DNA of 12,322 nucleotides from Methylococcales bacterium (lineage in GTDB: Bacteria; Pseudomonadota; Gammaproteobacteria; Methylococcales; Methylomonadaceae): assembly GCA_009692395.1 (NCBI GenBank), contig SHZG01000048.1, forward strand, positions 1-12,322, written 5' to 3'. Shown here one piece after another: positions 1-6,924 of this stretch. Numbering within the stretch: the stretch's first letter is position 1; each line of letters starts with the position of its first letter. The notes beneath the pieces were generated by a model. That model had not been told where the DNA came from, made no database searches, and saw only the letters and a list, made by a program, of their open reading frames with translations. Position numbers and translations under genes: made by a program.

Positions 1-75
1 CGTTGCATTGCGTCCTGATTTGCCAATCTGGTTACTTTTACAGAATGGACAGGTGATTTCTTGGTAGCAGCTCAT
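1..75 (-). CDS. IS1-like transposase, N-terminal fragment (partial)
   Basis: Twenty-five codons of an InsA-like protein start at ATG 75 and run off the window at base 1. The reading begins MSCYQEITCPFCKSNQIGKS, with the first CxxC pair of a zinc ribbon, as in the DNA-binding N-terminus of IS1-family InsA. No stop is seen in this copy, so it could belong to an intact element outside the window. The product would bind the element's terminal repeats. The family assignment comes from motif and layout only. Confidence 0.6.
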   Translation of the reverse strand, partial: MSCYQEITCPFCKSNQIGKSGRNAT

Positions 76-149
76 AAGGTCTTTTAAGTAAGTGTGATTT
101 TATTCTGCCCGTGATTTTAATCTATCATCACAGATTTAACCCACTACCC
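1..149 (-). mobile_element. IS1-like element, 5' end (copy 1, cut by window edge)
   Basis: The outer end lies at about 149, where the minus strand begins GGGTAGTGGGTTAAATC. It then runs leftward through about 70 nt of untranslated sequence into a transposase start (ATG at 75) and leaves the window at base 1. The same end occurs at 150-397 and, in opposite orientation, at 12149-12322, with only a few substitutions. The copies diverge from their surroundings exactly at the GGGTAGTGG boundary, which defines the element end. Copy 1 abuts the interior of copy 2, so it appears to have inserted into it. The IS1 assignment rests on the encoded zinc-finger N-terminus; the rest of the element is not visible. 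Confidence 0.75.
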
Positions 150-322
150 TTGGTCTTAATGCCTACTTCACAAGCGCGGTATCGGTAGCTCAGCATAAAG
201 GTTTTTGTCATGCACAACGGGTTTCGACAACGGTAACGTGGCTCTCCCGTTGCATTGCGTCCTGACTTACCAATCTGGTTACTTTTACAGCATGGACAGG
301 TGATTTCTTGGTAGCAGCTCAT
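128..322 (-). pseudogene. Truncated IS1-like transposase (InsA-type zinc-finger domain)
   Basis: The frame from ATG 322 encodes a zinc-ribbon N-terminus: CPCC near residue 9, then RYRCRNPLC near residues 30-38, followed by a stretch like the middle of IS1 InsA. From about residue 58 onward the codons derive from the terminus of the neighbouring copy (GSGLNL is read out of the terminal repeat) and end at a stop at 128. The natural C-terminus, including the helix-turn-helix and any InsB part, is missing. It is a chimeric, truncated remnant, not a functional 64-residue gene. Confidence 0.7.
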
Positions 323-397
323 AAGGTCTTTTAGGTAAGTGTGATTTTATTCTGCCCGTGATTTTAATCTAAAAATCACAGATTTAATCCACTACCC
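150..397 (-). mobile_element. IS1-like element remnant (copy 2, interrupted)
   Basis: A second copy of the same 5' end has its terminus near 397 and its transposase start at 322, reading leftward. Homology with copy 1 covers the untranslated end and the first codons. At base 149/150 it is cut by the terminus of copy 1, so only about 248 bases remain. Near its end it carries an 8-bp hairpin (GTGATTTT, six bases, AAAATCAC on the minus strand) that the other two copies keep only as 5 bp. It is a dead fragment. Confidence 0.75.
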
Positions 398-458
398 CTG
401 CTTTTACTATGCCTTATGAGAATGCGTTAAACAGCTAGTCGTTACTTTTTAAAAATAC

Positions 459-494
459 AAGGCTTGTTAAGTGATTGGTTCACAAGCCTTTTTT
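459..494 (+). terminator. Rho-independent terminator upstream of cox operon
   Basis: AAGGCTTGT at 459-467 pairs with ACAAGCCTT at 482-490 across a 14-nt loop, followed by a run of six T ending at 494. It would end plus-strand transcription entering from the left. No plus-strand gene remains to its left in the window, so it probably belonged to a gene displaced by the IS insertions, or it shields the cox operon from read-through. Confidence 0.65.
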
Positions 495-517
495 CTATCA
501 GAGTAAGGACAACTGGC

Positions 518-577
518 ATGGCGGATCATCATGAGGTAAAATCACTAAGTTTCTTTGTGCCAAATTATGATAAGTAA
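518..577 (+). CDS. Possible 19-residue leader peptide (uncertain)
   Basis: An ATG at 518 opens a 19-codon frame (MADHHEVKSLSFFVPNYDK) ending at TAA 575-577, about 90 bases before coxB. A weak purine stretch (GTAAGGA) lies roughly 10 bases upstream. I recognise no family. It may be a leader peptide, a decayed gene end or chance; nothing besides position supports translation. The rest of 398-667 holds the terminator, a small palindrome (ATCATT/AATGAT at 608-623) and presumably the cox promoter, for which I see no convincing -35/-10 pair. Confidence 0.2.
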   Translation: MADHHEVKSLSFFVPNYDK

Positions 578-653
578 AGACCGTTATCTAGGCTTTTTCT
601 AGGTAAGATCATTACAAAATGATATCAAGCAACAAAAGTTTATCACTACTGAC

Positions 654-667
654 GAGGAGTCTGCTCC
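654..667 (+). promoter_or_regulatory. coxB ribosome-binding site inside a small hairpin
   Basis: GAGGAG at 654-659 lies eight bases before the GTG start at 668, an ideal Shine-Dalgarno position, and decides this unusual start. GGAG (656-659) can pair with CTCC (664-667) over a TCTG loop. That 4-bp GC-rich stem would partly cover the ribosome-binding site and might temper translation. The regulatory role is inference. Confidence 0.45.
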
Positions 668-1789
668 GTGAACAAAATAAAAAAACTATTCGCAGGTATG
701 AGTTTAATCGCTTTAGGCCAAGAGGCAGCACAGGCGGATTACACACTCAACTTAATGAAAGGGGTTACAAAAGTCAGTAATGACATTTATGACCTACATA
801 TGCTCATTCTGTGGATTTGTGTGTTGATCGGTGTCGGCGTATTCGGCACTATGTTTTATTCGATTTACCACCACCGTAAATCAAAAGGACATGAAGCTGC
901 ACAATTCCATGAAAACATCACGGTTGAAATTATCTGGACTATGATTCCTACGCTGATTTTAATTGGCATGGCAATTCCAGCGACTAACATCATGTTGGAA
1001 TTAGCGGACGTACAAAAATCCGATATGACCATTCAAATTACGGGTAAGCAATGGTATTGGGATTACAAATATCTGGACAATGACATTCATTTTGAAAGTC
1101 ATTTAGATGAAGCAAGTGAAAAAGCCCATCGGACAAAAGGGGCTGATTTAAATGCTGTCGCGAATTATTTACTGGCAGTTGATAAACCATTAGTCATTCC
1201 CGTTAAGAAAAAAGTCCGTTTCGTATTGACTGCATCCGATGTTATCCATTCATGGTGGGTGCCTGATTTAGGCTGGAAAAAAGATGCTAACCCTGGTTTT
1301 ATTAATGAAGCGTGGACTTCTGTTGATAAAGCGGGTACTTATCGCGGTCAATGTACTGAATTATGCGGTAGAGACCACGGTTTTATGCCTATCGTCGTTA
1401 TTGCTATGGAACAAGCTGATTATGATGCGTGGGTCAAAAAGACCTTGGAGCAACAAAAACAAAAACCAGATTTGAGCGATCAACATCATGAGCAATTAAT
1501 ATCTCATGGCGAATCGGTCTACTTGAAAAATTGCGTAGGCTGTCATCAAATTAATGGGGCTGGTGTGGCTGGTTTAATCCCTGCCCTCACTGCAAGTTCA
1601 AAAGTGACTGGCGGTATTGATCCATTAATCGGTTTTCTGCAAGCAGGTACGAGCAAAATGCCCGCATTTTCTAAGTTGAAAGATAATGAATTAGCGGAAG
1701 TTATCACGTATATCAGAAATGATTTGGGCAATAAAGTCGGTGACGACATGCAGCCTAATAAAATCACGCCTGTTTTTGAAGATGACTAA
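668..1789 (+). CDS. coxB: Cytochrome c oxidase subunit II, fused to cytochrome c
   Basis: This is the electron-entry subunit of the aa3-type oxidase. It takes electrons at the dinuclear CuA centre and passes them to heme a in subunit I. A signal-like N-terminus (cleavage likely near residue 23, AQA-D) is followed by two membrane segments at about 45-66 and 87-107 and a periplasmic cupredoxin domain. All CuA ligands are visible: His194, Cys229, Glu231, Cys233, His237 and Met240. The aromatic QWYW patch precedes them. A C-terminal cytochrome c domain has CVGCH (Cys289, Cys292, His293) and a likely axial Met331, making this the caa3-like form common in proteobacterial cox operons. The start is GTG with a good ribosome-binding site. 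It is the first gene of the coxB-coxA-ctaG-coxC series. Confidence 0.96.
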   Translation: MNKIKKLFAGMSLIALGQEAAQADYTLNLMKGVTKVSNDIYDLHMLILWICVLIGVGVFGTMFYSIYHHRKSKGHEAAQFHENITVEIIWTMIPTLILIGMAIPATNIMLELADVQKSDMTIQITGKQWYWDYKYLDNDIHFESHLDEASEKAHRTKGADLNAVANYLLAVDKPLVIPVKKKVRFVLTASDVIHSWWVPDLGWKKDANPGFINEAWTSVDKAGTYRGQCTELCGRDHGFMPIVVIAMEQADYDAWVKKTLEQQKQKPDLSDQHHEQLISHGESVYLKNCVGCHQINGAGVAGLIPALTASSKVTGGIDPLIGFLQAGTSKMPAFSKLKDNELAEVITYIRNDLGNKVGDDMQPNKITPVFEDD

Positions 1790-1842
1790 GTTAGCTATTG
1801 CTATCAGACCAACTTTTTTTAATTATTTTCGAGGTATAGAGT

Positions 1843-3489
1843 ATGTCTGCTGTCACAGCTGAACATGATGATCATCACCACGCTGATGAGCATCACGATC
1901 ACGGCCCTGCTAAGGGGCTGTTAAGATGGATTATCACCACCAATCATAAAGACATTGGTACATTATATTTATTGTTTGCACTGGCGATGTTTTTCGTTGG
2001 TGGCTCAATGGCAATGGTGATTCGCGCTGAATTATTTGAACCAGGTTTACAGTTTGTAGACCCTGCATTTTTTAACTCCATGACCACTATGCACGCCTTA
2101 GTCATGGTATTTGGTGCGGTTATGCCTGCTTTCGTTGGCTTGGCTAACTGGCAAATCCCGTTGATGATTGGCGCGAAAGATATGGCGTTGCCACGCATGA
2201 ACAACATGAGTTTCTGGCTGTTGGTTGCGGGTATATTATTGCTAGTTAGCACCTTACTGATGGAAGGTGGCGCACCGAATAGCGGCTGGACATTATATCC
2301 ACCGTTAGTATTGCAACCCATTACTGTGGGTAAATCACTACCATTTGCCGTGTTCTCTGTGCATTTGCTGGGTATTTCTTCCATCATGGGTGCAATTAAC
2401 ATCATCGCCACTATCTTCAATATGCGCGCGCCTTCCATGAAAATGGCGGATATGCCATTATTTGTGTGGACTTGGTTGATTACTGCATTCTTATTGATTG
2501 CGGTTATGCCTGTATTTGCTGGCGCAGTCACCATGTTATTAACTGATAAATTCTTCCACACCAGCTTCTTTAATGCAGCAGGTGGTGGTGATCCTGTGCT
2601 TTATGAGCATATTTTCTGGTTCTTCGGACATCCAGAAGTGTATATCATGATTTTGCCTACATTCGGTGTAGCATCAACTATTATTCCTATATTTGCGCGT
2701 AAACCTTTATTTGGTTATGCCTCTATGGTCTGGGCGACGAGTGCGATTGCGTTTCTTTCCTTCATCGTTTGGGCGCATCATATGTTTACGGTGGGTATGC
2801 CACTGGCAGGTGAGTTGTATTTTATGTACGCCACCATGATTATTGCCGTACCTACGGGTGTTAAAGTGTTCAACTGGACGGCGACCATGTGGAAAGGTGC
2901 AATGACCTTTGAAACACCAATGTTGTTTTCCATTGCCTTCGTGGTGTTGTTTACCATGGGTGGTTTCACTGGTTTAATGATGGCTATCGCACCCTCTGAT
3001 TTCCAGTACCACGACACTTATTTCATTGTCGCGCATTTTCATTACACCCTAGTACCCGCGTCTATCTTTATGTTGATGGCGGCAGGTTATTTGTGGCTGC
3101 CTAAATGGACTGGGCATATGTACAACGAAAAAATTGGGCAACTGCATTTTTGGTTGTCGGCTATTTCGGTGAACATTTTATTTTTCCCACAGCATTTCTT
3201 AGGCTTAGCGGGTATGCCACGTCGTATTCCTGATTATGCGGTACAGTTTGCTGATTGGAATATGATTTCCAGTATCGGTGGCTTTATTTTTGGTTTAAGC
3301 CAATTGTTATTTTTATACATCGTTATTGACACCATCAAAGGTGGCACTGGCGAAAAAGTAACGGATGAAGTGTGGGAAGATGCCAGCAAACACAGCTTGG
3401 AATGGACATTACCCTCACCTGTTCCTTATCACACATGGGAAACACCACCCACGTTTGTGCCGACTGAACACGTTTTAGATTCACATTAA
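1843..3489 (+). CDS. coxA: Cytochrome c oxidase subunit I
   Basis: This is the catalytic heme-copper subunit (A1 type, about 12 membrane helices) that reduces O2 to water and pumps protons. Heme a ligands are His84 and His400. The heme a3 ligand is His398. CuB is held by His262, His312 and His313, and Tyr266 of the GHPEVY motif is placed for the His-Tyr crosslink. Glu264 and Asp113 mark the D proton channel; Lys341 in VPTGVKVF marks the K channel. The His/Asp-rich N-terminus (residues 8-22) is also usual in gammaproteobacterial homologues. GAGGT at 1831-1835 supports the start. The 548-residue length is normal, and the gene lies 53 bases after coxB, so it is probably cotranscribed. Confidence 0.98.
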   Translation: MSAVTAEHDDHHHADEHHDHGPAKGLLRWIITTNHKDIGTLYLLFALAMFFVGGSMAMVIRAELFEPGLQFVDPAFFNSMTTMHALVMVFGAVMPAFVGLANWQIPLMIGAKDMALPRMNNMSFWLLVAGILLLVSTLLMEGGAPNSGWTLYPPLVLQPITVGKSLPFAVFSVHLLGISSIMGAINIIATIFNMRAPSMKMADMPLFVWTWLITAFLLIAVMPVFAGAVTMLLTDKFFHTSFFNAAGGGDPVLYEHIFWFFGHPEVYIMILPTFGVASTIIPIFARKPLFGYASMVWATSAIAFLSFIVWAHHMFTVGMPLAGELYFMYATMIIAVPTGVKVFNWTATMWKGAMTFETPMLFSIAFVVLFTMGGFTGLMMAIAPSDFQYHDTYFIVAHFHYTLVPASIFMLMAAGYLWLPKWTGHMYNEKIGQLHFWLSAISVNILFFPQHFLGLAGMPRRIPDYAVQFADWNMISSIGGFIFGLSQLLFLYIVIDTIKGGTGEKVTDEVWEDASKHSLEWTLPSPVPYHTWETPPTFVPTEHVLDSH

Positions 3490-3497
3490 GGATAAAA

Positions 3498-3527
3498 GAG
3501 TCATTGCCTGACCTCAGGCAATGACTC
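3498..3527 (+). repeat. Perfect inverted repeat (hairpin) after coxA
   Basis: GAGTCATTGCCTG (3498-3510) is an exact reverse complement of CAGGCAATGACTC (3515-3527) around an ACCT loop, giving a 13-bp stem starting 8 bases after the coxA stop. No T-run follows, so it is not a standard terminator. It most likely stabilises the 3' end of the coxBA part of the message or sets different expression of the oxidase core and the downstream assembly genes. Confidence 0.7.
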
Positions 3528-3535
3528 ACATCATA

Positions 3536-3634
3536 ATGACAATAAAAAATAAAAATATTTTAACGGTCGTGATTTTATTAGTGATAGTCATCACTTTTTA
3601 TGTATTAGCCGTCACGCAAGCAGTTTCACAATGA
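3536..3634 (+). CDS. Single-helix membrane microprotein, cox assembly candidate
   Basis: A 32-codon frame starts at ATG 3536 and ends at TGA 3632-3634, sharing ATGA with the start of ctaG. A short basic N-terminus (MTIKNKN) precedes one hydrophobic helix at about residues 8-26 (LTVVILLVIVITFYVLAV) and a small polar tail. This layout, a tiny one-helix protein just before ctaG, matches the cytochrome oxidase small assembly protein annotated in some proteobacterial cox operons. Sequence similarity is too slight to be sure. No strong ribosome-binding site is visible; the start lies 8 bases after the hairpin stem. The overlap implies translational coupling to ctaG, which also lacks an obvious ribosome-binding site of its own. 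Confidence 0.65.
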   Translation: MTIKNKNILTVVILLVIVITFYVLAVTQAVSQ

Positions 3635-4185
3635 GCGAGCAAGACGTTAGTAAAAAAAATACTAAGTTAGCAAAGAAGTTACTGTTAGTGGCGGTAGCCA
3701 TGTTCGGTTTTGGTTACGCGCTAGTCCCCCTTTACGATGTGTTATGTAAATGGAAATGGATAGAGCGAGACAGACCAGATGATATTAAAAAAGTGCCAGA
3801 AGTCGCTTATAAAGTTGATATGAGCCGAGAAATTACCATTGAATTCATGACGACACTCAATGAATCAACGCCGATGGAAGTTCGTTCGGAAAAAAAACAG
3901 CTAAAAGTTCATCCAGGTGAATATTACACGGTGAATTATTATGCTGAAAATAAGACTGATAAAGTCATGGTTGCTAGAGCGATTGCCAGTTTTTCGCCTG
4001 CGGTAATTAGTAGCTTCTTTGAAAAAATCCAGTGTTTTTGTTTTGATGAACAAACCTTTAAACCACGAGAGGCGAAAGTGATGCCGATGCGGTTTACGAT
4101 TAATCCAGAGCTACCTGAGCAATACAAAACCATCACATTGTCATATACATTTTTTGATATTACTGAAAAATCAGTAAAAAAATAA
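3631..4185 (+). CDS. ctaG: Cytochrome c oxidase assembly protein CtaG (Cox11)
   Basis: This is the copper chaperone that delivers Cu to the CuB site of subunit I. A cytoplasmic N-terminus of about 16 residues leads to one membrane helix (about 17-33), then the conserved YDVLC with Cys39, and a periplasmic beta-rich domain. The copper-binding CFCF motif is at Cys135 and Cys137, followed by EQTFKP. The MPMRFTINPELP segment matches the usual MPVxFxxDPxxP block. The 184-residue length is normal for the family. It overlaps the preceding microprotein by 4 bases (ATGA) and lies 12 bases before coxC, so it is in the same transcription unit. Lys40-Trp-Lys after Cys39 differs from the more usual sequence at this point. 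Confidence 0.95.
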   Translation: MSEQDVSKKNTKLAKKLLLVAVAMFGFGYALVPLYDVLCKWKWIERDRPDDIKKVPEVAYKVDMSREITIEFMTTLNESTPMEVRSEKKQLKVHPGEYYTVNYYAENKTDKVMVARAIASFSPAVISSFFEKIQCFCFDEQTFKPREAKVMPMRFTINPELPEQYKTITLSYTFFDITEKSVKK

Positions 4186-4197
4186 AAGGGGAAAGTT

Positions 4198-5049
4198 ATG
4201 TCTACAAATACCGCTTATTACATTCCGCATAAAGCAACGTGGCCTGTCATCGGTACGCTTGGCTTAGTCACTATGCTGGCTGGATTTGCAAATTATTTAA
4301 ATGGTTCTTCAATTGGCTCTATGCTCATGATAGTGGGCTTGCTTATTTTTATTACCATGTTAGTCGGTTGGTTCACTTTACAAGCCAAAGAAAGTGAATC
4401 GGGAATGTACAGTCATGAGGTAGGCATTTCCTACCGCATGGGCATGATGTGGTTTATTTTTTCAGAAATCGTATTTTTTGCCGTGTTCTTCGGTACCTTA
4501 TGGTACACGCGTAATTTGTCTGTGCATTGGCTGGGATCAGGCGCGACGAAAGAATTATTACATTCTGCTTATGAGGCAACTTGGCCAACTAACGGCCCTG
4601 CTGCTTTAGGTGGTAAATTTGAGCCGATGAGCGCGTGGGGTTTACCCTTTTTAAATACGCTGATTCTATTGACCAGTGGCGTTACCTGTACTTGGGCGCA
4701 TCACGGTTTGTTAGCTAAAAATCGCGATCAACTGATTAAAGGTTTAATTGCGACTGTCGCATTAGGTTTCTTATTCGTCATATTTCAAGCCATTGAATAC
4801 CACGAAGCCTACACTGATATGGGTTTAACCTTAGGCTCAGGTGTATACGGTTCTACTTTCTTTATGCTGACAGGTTTCCACGGTTTCCACGTCTGCGTCG
4901 GTGCTATTATTTTGAGTGTCGTGCTATTTCGTAGCTGGAAAGGTCACTTTCAACCAGAAAACCACTTTGCTTTTGAAGCAGCCGCTTGGTACTGGCATTT
5001 TGTTGACGTAGTGTGGTTAGGTTTGTTTGTGTTTGTTTACTTAATGTAA
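4198..5049 (+). CDS. coxC: Cytochrome c oxidase subunit III
   Basis: This seven-helix core subunit stabilises subunit I and keeps proton uptake efficient; it carries no metal. The family motif FIFSE with the conserved Glu90 is present. So are the TCTWAHH segment, the AIEYHEA block and the C-terminal WYWHFVDVVW signature. At 283 residues it is about normal length. AGGGGA at 4187-4192 is a strong ribosome-binding site. It is the last gene before a terminator, closing the coxB-coxA-ctaG-coxC unit. Confidence 0.97.
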   Translation: MSTNTAYYIPHKATWPVIGTLGLVTMLAGFANYLNGSSIGSMLMIVGLLIFITMLVGWFTLQAKESESGMYSHEVGISYRMGMMWFIFSEIVFFAVFFGTLWYTRNLSVHWLGSGATKELLHSAYEATWPTNGPAALGGKFEPMSAWGLPFLNTLILLTSGVTCTWAHHGLLAKNRDQLIKGLIATVALGFLFVIFQAIEYHEAYTDMGLTLGSGVYGSTFFMLTGFHGFHVCVGAIILSVVLFRSWKGHFQPENHFAFEAAAWYWHFVDVVWLGLFVFVYLM

Positions 5050-5066
5050 AAACGATAAGCCTAACG

Positions 5067-5102
5067 AAAAAAGCGTTACCGAACAGGTACCGCTTTTTTT
5101 TT
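5067..5102. terminator. Bidirectional terminator between coxC and DUF2909 gene
   Basis: AAAAAAGCGTTACC (5067-5080) pairs with GGTACCGCTTTTTT (5086 onward) across a GAACA loop, with one internal mismatch. A long T-run follows on the plus strand and an A-run precedes, giving T on the minus strand. It serves coxC from the left and the convergent DUF2909 gene from the right. Confidence 0.85.
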
Positions 5103-5112
5103 GTGAATTAAA

Positions 5113-5367
5113 TTATTGTTTGTTTTCGATGGTAATAGGCTTGTGCATTTGCATTCCTGCGCCAATGCCTTGTGGCTCATAAACACCTGTGGCAACCATA
5201 ATAAACACAACAATGAACAAAATAAGCGCAAGAGCAATACGAAAAGTCAGTGCTTTCACTGTTTTTTCAGATTCTTCTTCAGATTTAGGGCGAACTAAAT
5301 GAAACAGTGCAGAACCAAGACTGATAATAATCAGGATGAAGGCAATAATAACGATGGTTTTTATCAT
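5113..5367 (-). CDS. DUF2909 small twin-transmembrane protein
   Basis: An 84-residue protein with two membrane helices, at about residues 3-24 and 40-60, separated by a charged cytoplasmic-type loop (RPKSEEESEKTVKALTFRI). The LGSALFHLVR and KTVKALTFRIALA blocks are typical of DUF2909, which sits in the same antisense position between coxC and SURF1 in other gammaproteobacterial cox clusters. Its biochemical role is not known; a part in oxidase assembly is inferred from location. I chose the start at 5367 because family members begin at that point. An in-frame ATG at 5403 would add 12 residues, and neither start has a strong ribosome-binding site. The short C-terminal tail after YEPQGIG is less conserved. 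Confidence 0.85.
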   Translation of the reverse strand: MIKTIVIIAFILIIISLGSALFHLVRPKSEEESEKTVKALTFRIALALILFIVVFIMVATGVYEPQGIGAGMQMHKPITIENKQ

Positions 5368-5440
5368 AAAATAGAAAGCTATTAATAATGGCAGGTTTGC
5401 CATTCTCGTTTATTTTGCTGTTTGTGCCAATAGTTGAAAG

Positions 5441-6175
5441 ATGATAATAAAAATAAAGCGTTATGCAATAAAATTTGAAAAAATTCCCACACTGGTTTTT
5501 CTATGCTTGCTACCCTTATTACTGAGCCTAGGTGTATGGCAGACGCACCGTGCAACCGAAAAACAGGTTTTTTTACAGCAGCAAGCACACAGTCAAATCA
5601 CTAATACCTTACAGCTATCGACAGCGATTGAAGACAATGCCGAAAAGCTACGCTATAGAAAGCTAGCAGCGACAGGGCATTACGACACACAGCATCAATT
5701 TTTAATAGATAATCAAATCAGTGATGGCAAAGCAGGTTATTTTGTCTTAACGCCTTTTATACTAAGCGGCGAAAATAAAGCAGTTTTAGTGAATCGCGGT
5801 TGGATTGCATTAAATGCAGATAGAAAACAGTTGCCCGATGTGTCACTGATTGCTGAACCTAGCACTATCAGTGGTCGAGCAAATAATTTTCCCAGTGTCG
5901 GTATAAAATTAGCAGGTGCAGAAATACCCAGCGACACCAATCCATCGGTTGTACAGATTGTTGATAGTGCAGTATTGGCAACCAAACTAGGTTATCCATT
6001 ATTTACGTTTCAACTTGAACTGGATAAAGAATCGCCGAATGGCTGTAAACGGGAATGGCAGACCACAACACTCATGCCACCTGAACAGCACACCGCTTAT
6101 GCCATACAATGGTTTGCATTGGCATTGACTCTCACCGTACTATTTATAGTTTACAGTTTTAAAAAATCATCATGA
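5441..6175 (+). CDS. SURF1-family cytochrome oxidase biogenesis protein
   Basis: SURF1 (Shy1) proteins help place heme a/a3 in subunit I. Two membrane helices flank a periplasmic domain: about residues 16-32 and 224-240. The N-terminal signature LGVWQTHRATEK (Trp33, Gln34, Arg37, Glu40, Lys41) is present, as are the RYRKLAATGHYD block, the VLVNRGWIAL strand and the C-terminal H-x2-YAIQWFALAL segment. The 244-residue length fits. It is divergent from the DUF2909 gene, with 73 bases between the starts that must hold both promoters; I see no convincing promoter boxes there. It opens a compact plus-strand unit and overlaps the next gene by 4 bases (ATGA). Confidence 0.93.
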   Translation: MIIKIKRYAIKFEKIPTLVFLCLLPLLLSLGVWQTHRATEKQVFLQQQAHSQITNTLQLSTAIEDNAEKLRYRKLAATGHYDTQHQFLIDNQISDGKAGYFVLTPFILSGENKAVLVNRGWIALNADRKQLPDVSLIAEPSTISGRANNFPSVGIKLAGAEIPSDTNPSVVQIVDSAVLATKLGYPLFTFQLELDKESPNGCKREWQTTTLMPPEQHTAYAIQWFALALTLTVLFIVYSFKKSS

Positions 6176-6912
6176 TGACTCCGCAACAGAAAAAAAATCG
6201 CTTATTTATTATTATTATTTTTGGCATGACGATTATTCCTTTTTTAATCGCCTTGGGTTTACAACAAAACCCAGAGTGTTTAAAAAGTGGAACGAATATT
6301 GGTCAATTAATTACCCCGCCTATTACCACAGAACCCAGTGATTTCATCGGTTTTGATGCTTTTTCAACGGCGAATTTATCAGAATTATCAGGGCATTGGC
6401 TGTTAGTTAATGTAATGCCTAGCGACCATTGCAATGACGTGTGTTTAAATGCGTTGCTTAAAATCAAACAATTACGCTTAATGCTGAACAAAGAATTTCC
6501 GCGCACCCGCCGCGTGGTATTTATGCTTAAAGATGTACCTGAAGCACAGGCAAAGCAATGGTGGTTGAAAGATGCGTTATTATGGCGGTTACGACAAACA
6601 CAAACGCCAACCGATGATGCCTTGTATCAAACCTTACTAAAAGAAGAAAATTCGTTAAGTGAAGCACAGGTCACACAATTAATAGGGAGTGACAATCGGG
6701 AAACCGCGTTGCAATCCGATTTAATAAAAATCAAACCCAGCGAAAATTTACTGAAAAAAATAACGGCGATGCGTGCAGGCAACATCCCCGATGGCTTGTT
6801 ATTGTTAATAGACCCCTTAGGCAATATCATGATGCAATATGAACCAAACTTTGATACTTACAAAGTAAAAAATGATCTGATGCACCTGTTAAGAGCTTCA
6901 CAAATCGGTTAG
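6172..6912 (+). CDS. SCO-like membrane-anchored protein of the cox cluster
   Basis: A 246-residue protein with one N-terminal helix (about 12-29) and a periplasmic domain that looks thioredoxin-like. LSGHWLLVNV precedes a Cys87-x3-Cys91 pair (CNDVC), the spacing of the SCO copper-binding motif, and GLLLLIDPLGNIMMQY near the C-terminus matches the usual D-P-x-G-N strand of SCO/peroxiredoxin-like folds. This is the poorly characterised protein found between SURF1 and ctaA in Pseudomonas-type clusters. It is probably a copper or thiol-disulfide assembly factor. A clear equivalent of the third SCO copper ligand (His) is not apparent; His86 is adjacent to the motif instead. It overlaps SURF1 by 4 bases and ends 12 bases before ctaA-ftsY. 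Confidence 0.8.
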   Translation: MMTPQQKKNRLFIIIIFGMTIIPFLIALGLQQNPECLKSGTNIGQLITPPITTEPSDFIGFDAFSTANLSELSGHWLLVNVMPSDHCNDVCLNALLKIKQLRLMLNKEFPRTRRVVFMLKDVPEAQAKQWWLKDALLWRLRQTQTPTDDALYQTLLKEENSLSEAQVTQLIGSDNRETALQSDLIKIKPSENLLKKITAMRAGNIPDGLLLLIDPLGNIMMQYEPNFDTYKVKNDLMHLLRASQIG

Positions 6913-6924
6913 TGGAAAATAAAA

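Noticed and set aside
398..667. A riboswitch or structured leader before coxB
   Set aside because: I found only the terminator, a 6-bp palindrome and the small hairpin at the ribosome-binding site; nothing matched a known riboswitch layout.
1944..2561. Long minus-strand open frame of about 205 codons inside coxA
   Set aside because: It is fully antisense to a gene with all catalytic residues in place, has no recognisable domain, and is explained by codon bias of the plus strand.
3498..3527. Hairpin read as a Rho-independent terminator of coxA
   Set aside because: The stem is perfect but the following bases are CACATCATAATG, with no T-run on the plus strand, so intrinsic termination is not supported.
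5116..5298. Plus-strand frame opposite the DUF2909 gene
   Set aside because: It lies antisense to a recognisable two-helix protein, and its translation is rich in Asn, Lys, Phe and Cys with no domain.
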